A DNA stretch of 64,000 nt from Epiperipatus broadwayi (Eukaryota > Onychophora > Udeonychophora > Euonychophora > Peripatidae): contig JAQFVV010000205.1 of NCBI GenBank assembly GCA_028023455.1, positions 1,347,353 to 1,411,352 of the forward strand. Direction: 5' to 3'. Below the pieces are notes generated by a model, which did no database searches, had not been told where the DNA came from, and saw only the letters and a list, made by a program, of their open reading frames with translations. The position numbers and the translations under genes are program-made. Each line of letters starts with the position of its first letter. The stretch's first letter is position 1. This document shows positions 58,651-64,000 of this stretch, in pieces.

Positions 58651-58693
58651 GGCCAACTGATGAGTGCTGGTTCAGCATGAAATACATTTTGGG
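58651..58693 (+). ncRNA. Hammerhead-like motif, family 2
   Basis: CTGATGA (58657-58663), stem II GTGCT/AGCAT (58664-58668 with 58674-58678, loop GGTTC) and GAAA (58679-58682) are intact. Stem I can form four pairs (CCAA 58653-58656 with TTGG 58689-58692). Stem III is reduced to two pairs (AT/AT) with almost no loop, probably from a 2-base deletion relative to 10719-10726. Self-cleavage is unlikely in this copy. Confidence 0.5.
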
Positions 58694-59932
58694 GGTCGTA
58701 CGTTTTTTATTGTATCTTTATTTATATTAATTTAAAAAGAATGTGGAATTATGGAGGTTGTTTAATATATCTGTAAATTAATCTATGGTAATAATGAATT
58801 ATATATAAAAAACTGCATTGTTTTTCAAAAATAAAAATAAAATACAAAGATTTTTATTGTTTTAATTGCAATTTTAATGGCTGTCGAAATACATTTATAT
58901 AGTATTAGTTACATATAGATCTATTTCTATAGTTTAATGGAAGTAGAAATGTAAGTGAACATCAAAATTATTTTTTATAACACCATTTGATTAGGGGTGG
59001 GGATGAATGACTGTGTACTTTGTCTGCCATATTTGAACAGCCTTTTAAATGAGTCTAAATGCAAATAAGCCGAACTTAAGATCTTTTTTTCCTCTACATA
59101 ATTAAAGATAAAAAAAATAGACCACTGCAGTATAAAGGCCTCTCCAACATTTCCTTATAGAAGAAATCGAAGATGGCAGTACTCCTAGCCTTTCCAATTG
59201 CCTGATATTAAAGTTTCGGGCAGTTTTTTGTTCTTGGTTTTATCTTTTAACTAAAATAAGTGGATATTCATTTATGATCTAGGTTGGATAATTAGCTGGA
59301 ATAACTGTGAGTGCCAACTACGTAAGAAGAAAATCTTGTGGGTTTTGAAAATAAATTTCATATGGCAGATTTGATCCCCAAATTGTATTCATGGCAGGCA
59401 AATGCTGTATATCTGCATCTTGAGGCCTTTTGTATTTATGTAATTTATAAAACATTTTCTGTATGAAAACATTTTTTTTTTTAACATATAATGCTGTAGA
59501 AATGATTTTGGTGTTATTTAAAGGAAAATCTTTGATGTCTTAAAAGGGTTGATATCTATTCCACATGCTCTTGTGGACAGAAGTGTTGCTCACCAAGCTG
59601 TATTAGCCATTTAGTGAGGTTACTGGGTTTTTATTTCTTGAGTTTCAGACCAAAAAATAGTATGATAGTTCTTTGGAAGTAGATGAAAGAATATGTGAAT
59701 GATATTCTTTAAATATTGTCAATTATGGCTCTCATTCTCGGAGCTTGTATAACCTTCAGGCAAAGTATCAATGGTGATCAAAGGCAGAAGGTGTAAAAAA
59801 ATCCTGATTCTGGAACTAGACTGCAATAGGATAATCTTTCATTTAGCTATACTCAATTGCAAATTACTTTCAATTGAAGGAAGATTGCATAATTTTGAAG
59901 AGCTATCTAACATTGAATGTGACATAGTTGGA

Positions 59933-60556
59933 TATTTAAAGTAGTAAAGCATCATATGATCACCATTTCCTGTGCTAACACAAGCTATTAAAACGGTAGC
60001 AAACTCCTCTTAGAGTAGTGCTATTTAGTGCAAACCTTAGTAATCAATGGATGCAAGAAGGTTTGCATAAAATTCCTACTTGCATCCATTGATTACTAAG
60101 CCTTTCACTAAGTGGGACTACTGTATGGAGAATTTGCTACTGTTTTGACAGCCTGCGTAAGCATAGGAAATGGTGATCAGGTGTTGTTTTAATGGATTTA
60201 TACCATTCCTGCCCATAGTATGATGGTGACTGTGGTTTTTAAAAAAAAAAAACAAAGATACTGAAATGTAGATACTGAACTGGGTTTAGATCTATATGAC
60301 TGACTATACAAATAAATGATCTTTAATTGAAAACGTGTTTTCATCATGGGCTCATAGCTTTATAGTTAAATAAATAGCATTAGATCTTAAGATCTAGTTG
60401 CAGTGCTCTTATATCCAAGGCTTTTCATTGATGAAAGCCACAAGCTAGAGACTAGTCCTGGGGATACTGTATAAGTAGTCACTAGATAGGAATTTTATTC
60501 ACAAACTTTGCATCCATTTATTATTAAGGCTTACACTGGATGGAGAGTTTGCTCTT
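59933..60556 (+). mobile_element. Hammerhead-bearing family-1 insertion inside the LINE
   Basis: It is flanked by GTTGGA on both sides (59927-59932 and 60557-60562), a candidate 6-bp target duplicate. The LINE endonuclease sequence is continuous once the insert is set aside. The left part (59958-60180) is a hairpin, GATCACCATTTCCT and its mirror at the ends, enclosing CATCCATTGATTACTA. The right part (60230-60556) matches 9716-10095 and holds the ribozyme relic. Confidence 0.6.
60411..60467 (+). ncRNA. Hammerhead relic, family 1
   Basis: The layout matches 9930-9988 with stem II now well paired (AGC/GCT, loop CACAA) and stem III A-C/G-T. Two core changes are fatal: CTGATGA reads TTGATGA (60428-60434) and GAAA reads GAGA (60448-60451). 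An extra C follows the cleavage position. Confidence 0.6.
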
Positions 60557-61639
60557 GTTGGACCTTCTTTAATTAAGTTAGAAGAAAAGATGAGACAATT
60601 GTAAGTATTGGAAGCACAAATGGAGTGGGCTTTATATAAATAGGAAGTAGAATAATACTGTGATTTGATGGTGTGTGAGATAAAATGATAAGATTAATTA
60701 TTCAGTTTAATGGAAGATATCAAATACAGATAATTCAGATTTATACTTCAACAAGTTCTCATTGTGACGGAATAGAGAATTAATATATGAATGTGCAAAA
60801 TATATTTAATTGTACCAAACATTTTAAAATTGTTAGAAGAGGTTTTAGTGCTAGAATTAGGAAACAATTGTAAAACGAAAGAAAGGAAAAATTTAAATTA
60901 AATAGTTTTAAAAATTATTGTCTAAAAATAAAATAGTGTGTAAAAAAAAATGTAATAATGTGATTATTTTTTTCTATCAAAGGAGCACTCAAACAAAATT
61001 TTTTATTTTTTTCTATTTTCATATCAGGTTATCAATTTTTTTAAAAGCGCAGCTACCTGAAATTCTGGATGGAGGTATTTGAGAAAACAATAAGAAAAAA
61101 TAGTATGGACACAAAAAGAGTAGAAATTTATGCTAAAGATTTCTTTGAATTTTGTTTCAATGTTTCATTTGGAAGTTGTAAGTAAGATAACTAAAAAGAA
61201 TAAAAGCAAATATATTGCCAACTAGTTGTGAGCTTTAATTTTGAAAGTGCATAACCTAAAATAGATCTTTGTATACTTGAATAAGTGATAGAAATTCAAA
61301 ACTATTATGCTTTATCCGTTTTTAAAAATCGTGTTGTTTCATGATATACTTACATCTAGTGTATTAAAAGAATATTAAATAAAAGAGATTGCACCGCTAA
61401 TTAATATTTCAACTTCACCTTGGCTAAATATTATTTAAATATTAATTGAGGGCAAGACTTGAAATAGAAACTTGTCCTGCTTATATTTTTCAGTGGGTTT
61501 CTATATTGTTATTAAAATTAAATATACAGTCTGTCTTCCAAATTATAATGCTTTAGTGTCATTTTTGAATAATATATTGGTGAATGTGATGTTTGATTCT
61601 TGGCTTTAAATTTTGTTTAATATTGAATAACATATATAT

Positions 61640-62903
61640 ATTAAAGTAATCAGCCTTTTATCAGTTTTATACAAAATTTTTACCAAAATAATTACAACTT
61701 GTCTACAAAGAACATTGGATTTCTACCAACCAAAGGAACAAGCTGGATTTAAAAGTGGTTTTAGTACAGTAGATCATATCCAGGTATTGAGAGAAGTTAT
61801 AGAAAGGACAAATGAATATGAGTTGCCATTATGTTTTGGATTTGTAGATTATGAAAAGGCATTTGATTCTATAAACATTTTTTTAATGATTAAAGCATTG
61901 GATCATCAAGGTATAGATCCAGGATATTGTCATATTTTAAAGAATATTTATAAAAATGCAACAGCAATAATTAGATTACATAATGATACTGGGAAAGTCA
62001 ACATTGAGAAGGGTGTAAGACAAGGTGACTCCATATCTCCAAAACTTTTTATAGCAGTGTTGCAAGAAGTATTTTGTGGATTAAAATGGGAAACTAAAGG
62101 AGTGAAAGTAAATGGAGATTATTTAAGTCATTTAGATTTTGCAGATAATATAGTTGTTTTTGCAAATAATGCTTCAGAGCTGCAGGAAATGTTGCAGGAG
62201 TTATCAGATGAAAGTAGGAAAGTAGGACTAAAGATAAATGTTAAAAAGACTAAAGTAATATTTAATCGATTTGCTCAAAATGTGAAAATAAATATTGATT
62301 ATGATGAATTAGAAGAAGTTAACAGTTACAAATACCTTGGTCAGATTATTAATACAGATGGAAACACAATGGATGAAATTAATCATAGAATTAAACTTGG
62401 TTGGAGTGCTTTTGGTAGAAATAACTTGATACTAAAAGAAAATATGCCTATGTGTTTGAAAAGGAAGGTTTTTAACAAATGTGTTTTACCAGTTCTTACA
62501 TATGGATCTGAGACTTGGACACTTAATAGAAGAGCAATACAGAGACTCCAGACCACTCGAAGAAGTATGGAGAGATGCATGTTGGGAGTAACAAGAAGAG
62601 ATTGAAAATGCAATGTATGGGTAAGAGAACAAACAGGTGTTATTGACCTCATTGAAAAAATTAAAAGACTGAAGTGGAGTTGGGCTGGACATATTGCTAG
62701 AAAAGATGATAATAGATGGACAATTGAAATCTTAAACTGGATTCCAAGAGTTTGTAAAAGACCCAGAAAGAGACCACATGTGAAATGGATGGATGAAATA
62801 AGAAAGTGTGCAGGGGTGATGTGGAGAAGAAAAGCTAAAGATCAGAGAAGATGGATTAAACTCGGAGAGACCTTCATCCTGCAGTGGATTGATAATGGTT
62901 GAT
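61640..62903 (+). pseudogene. LINE reverse transcriptase, nearly intact, two clear lesions
   Basis: The frame is open from about 61640 to a TGA at 62606 and again to 62903. The reverse transcriptase copies element RNA into DNA at the nicked target. In the 296 codons counted from 61715: motif A FVDYEKAFD (43-51), motif B RQGDSISPKLF (102-112), motif C FADN (142-145), then YKYLG (205-209) and TYGSETWTLNR (262-272). Motif C should be FADD; one G-to-A change at 62147 replaces the second catalytic Asp with Asn. The stop at 62606 fits a C-to-T change in an Arg codon, since the tail beyond (KCNVWVREQTG, AGHIARKDDNRWTIEILNW) stays in frame. The family is RTE, found in many animals. Confidence 0.9.
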
Positions 62904-63194
62904 CATGATGATGATGAATAAAAAAAAATAATTATATAGCTTTATTGCTCAGAAGTTCATAAGAAGGTCAAGCCCCTGAAGTGCTATAATTGGAATCTAT
63001 CCAAGTACTTTATGTTCCCGAATCTGAAACTACAATTCAGTAAGCCACATAGGACATTTATGCTGATTAATCAAATTAATAAAAAATAATTTTTATTGCC
63101 ATTAGATTTTAGTGAACATTGATGGCAGAGAAAAGAATTTATAAAATAGATCAAAGTTTTTTTTTCCTTTTCTACTTATAATAAAAATATAAAT

Positions 63195-63480
63195 TGTAAC
63201 GGAATAGCGTTACATGGTATTCAAACCCAGGCGTATGGGGGTATATTCAACTATAATCAATTGACGAAATAACTGACAGGGACAAAACTTTTATAAAAGC
63301 GGTCTTGCTTTAATAATAAGCGAAGAACAGCCGTTTCTAAAAGCCGATCGCAGCTATATAAGAGTACCTGTCAGATTTATTGAAAAAAAGAGTAAAAATT
63401 GTTGTTATTTTATTATTTTGTGTGTGTGTGCTAAGAATAAATCTATAATCCGTCGTTGTAGTTTTTTTGTTATTTATTTT
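63195..63480 (+). repeat. LTR-like sequence with TATA and poly(A) signals
   Basis: TGTAACGGAATAGCGTTACA (63195-63214) is a short palindrome starting TG, as at the 5' end of many Ty3-type long terminal repeats. CTATATAAGAGTACCTGTCA (63354-63373) is a good TATA-box region and AATAAA follows near 63437. I cannot find a clear CA end or primer site, and 63480-64000 shows no gag frame. Confidence 0.4.
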
Positions 63481-64000
63481 TGATCAATTAAAGAAGAATG
63501 ATTGAAGGCAAGTTTAACTTTTATAAAATAATTTAAATTAATTAGCAATATGTTCAGAAATTCCAAGCAATCTCAGATTAATTTGTACAAACGTAATTAG
63601 TAAATGTAAAAATTAGAAATTGAAACAATAGGCAGGATATGTGCTGGTACCCGAGATAAAACAAGCAAAATTAGAAACAGAGGTGTGAGAAAGTGTACAC
63701 CCTATTGTACGACTCAGATTTCTGTCCCCAGAGAAACAATACCTAAGAAAAACGTTAAATTCCAAACTAATGTCAACAATCCCAGAAATCTCGGAGTTGA
63801 GCTGACACGCGATGGACTTATCAAATAAATGGACTCACAGGTGCATGGGATTGATTGGAGGAGAAAAATTCAAGGTGTGAGGGCGTGAAGGCAAAGATCA
63901 AAAAGGCCGAACAGCGGTTTCAGGGACAGTTTGTGCTCTTCTTTTGAGAGATTATTAAGAGACTTGATTTTATTAGACGTTATGAATCTAACTGCCATGC
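63481..64000. other. Window end, less A+T-rich, unrecognised
   Basis: 63640-63960 has more balanced composition (CGCGATGGACTTATC, GGAGGAGAAAAATTCAAGG) than the flanks and may be internal sequence of the element starting at 63195, but no frame longer than 60 codons is open. Confidence 0.3.

Larger units (their letters stand above)
59780..62930 (+). mobile_element. RTE-type LINE, best-preserved copy, with a nested insertion
   Basis: The endonuclease start is recognisable at about 59845-59932 (ELSNIECDIVG). It is interrupted by a 624-bp ribozyme-bearing repeat and resumes at about 60563 with the KLEEKM segment and LIIQFNGRYQIQIIQIYTST-like codons to about 60890. 60890-61640 has no recognisable match (deletion or replacement of the endonuclease end and linker). 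The reverse transcriptase follows from 61640. The 3' end is TTGATAATGGTTGATCATGA followed by a TGATGATGA and A tail near 62930. Confidence 0.85.

Overview
The window is A+T-rich animal DNA, most likely from an arthropod; the species cannot be told from the sequence. It has spliced exons with GT..AG borders, a multi-exon chromatin gene, and a dense load of decayed mobile elements: RTE-type LINEs, Penelope-like elements, hAT and mariner fragments, tRNA-derived SINEs, foldback elements and hammerhead-ribozyme repeats. No bacterial-style operons, rRNA genes or CRISPR arrays were seen.

The one gene I can name is on the + strand: a G9a/GLP-type histone H3K9 methyltransferase (EHMT). Eight exons run from 14607 to 58000 with consistent splice phases. 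A 1.26-kb exon encodes the low-complexity N-terminal region, including a histone-H3-like ARKS site and an acidic run. Five short linker exons follow, then two exons encoding the cysteine-rich region that precedes the ankyrin repeats in this family. The 5' exons and the ankyrin/pre-SET/SET part are not in view; the latter should lie beyond 64000. Between the first two visible exons is an intron of about 25 kb filled with mobile elements.

Region by region: 1-472 is a 377-bp tandem unit carrying a well-formed hammerhead ribozyme. 1200-2980 holds two unrecognised coding-like islands and a LINE 3' fragment. 6630-8500 is a reverse-strand LINE. 9716-10095 is a second ribozyme-bearing repeat. 11050-13175 is a head-to-head pair of Penelope-like remnants with tRNA-like terminal repeats. 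13484-14213 is another Penelope-like fragment. 15863-41111 is the giant intron, with SINEs, hairpins, a duplicated block, a mariner scrap, and an RTE LINE (28570-39838) split by an 8.3-kb palindromic element (31056-39367). 40096-40487 is a complete short hAT element. 42-57 kb holds small exons among hairpins and hAT, mariner, Penelope and LINE remnants. 58-63 kb is the next intron, with a perfect-looking hairpin, a ribozyme-like motif, and the best-preserved RTE reverse transcriptase, whose endonuclease part is split by a ribozyme-bearing insertion. An LTR-like start lies at 63195.

The most unusual object is the palindromic element. It has roughly 4.15-kb inverted arms, internal 1-kb tandem duplications, an imperfect 8-bp target duplication, and in each terminal few hundred bases a five-fold array of GGTGGCGCTG-type motifs that resemble the binding site of the insulator protein CTCF. 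The second most unusual is a set of hammerhead-ribozyme repeats in at least three sequence families. One of these is a tandem unit, as in retrozymes, and another is a nested insertion with a candidate target duplication.
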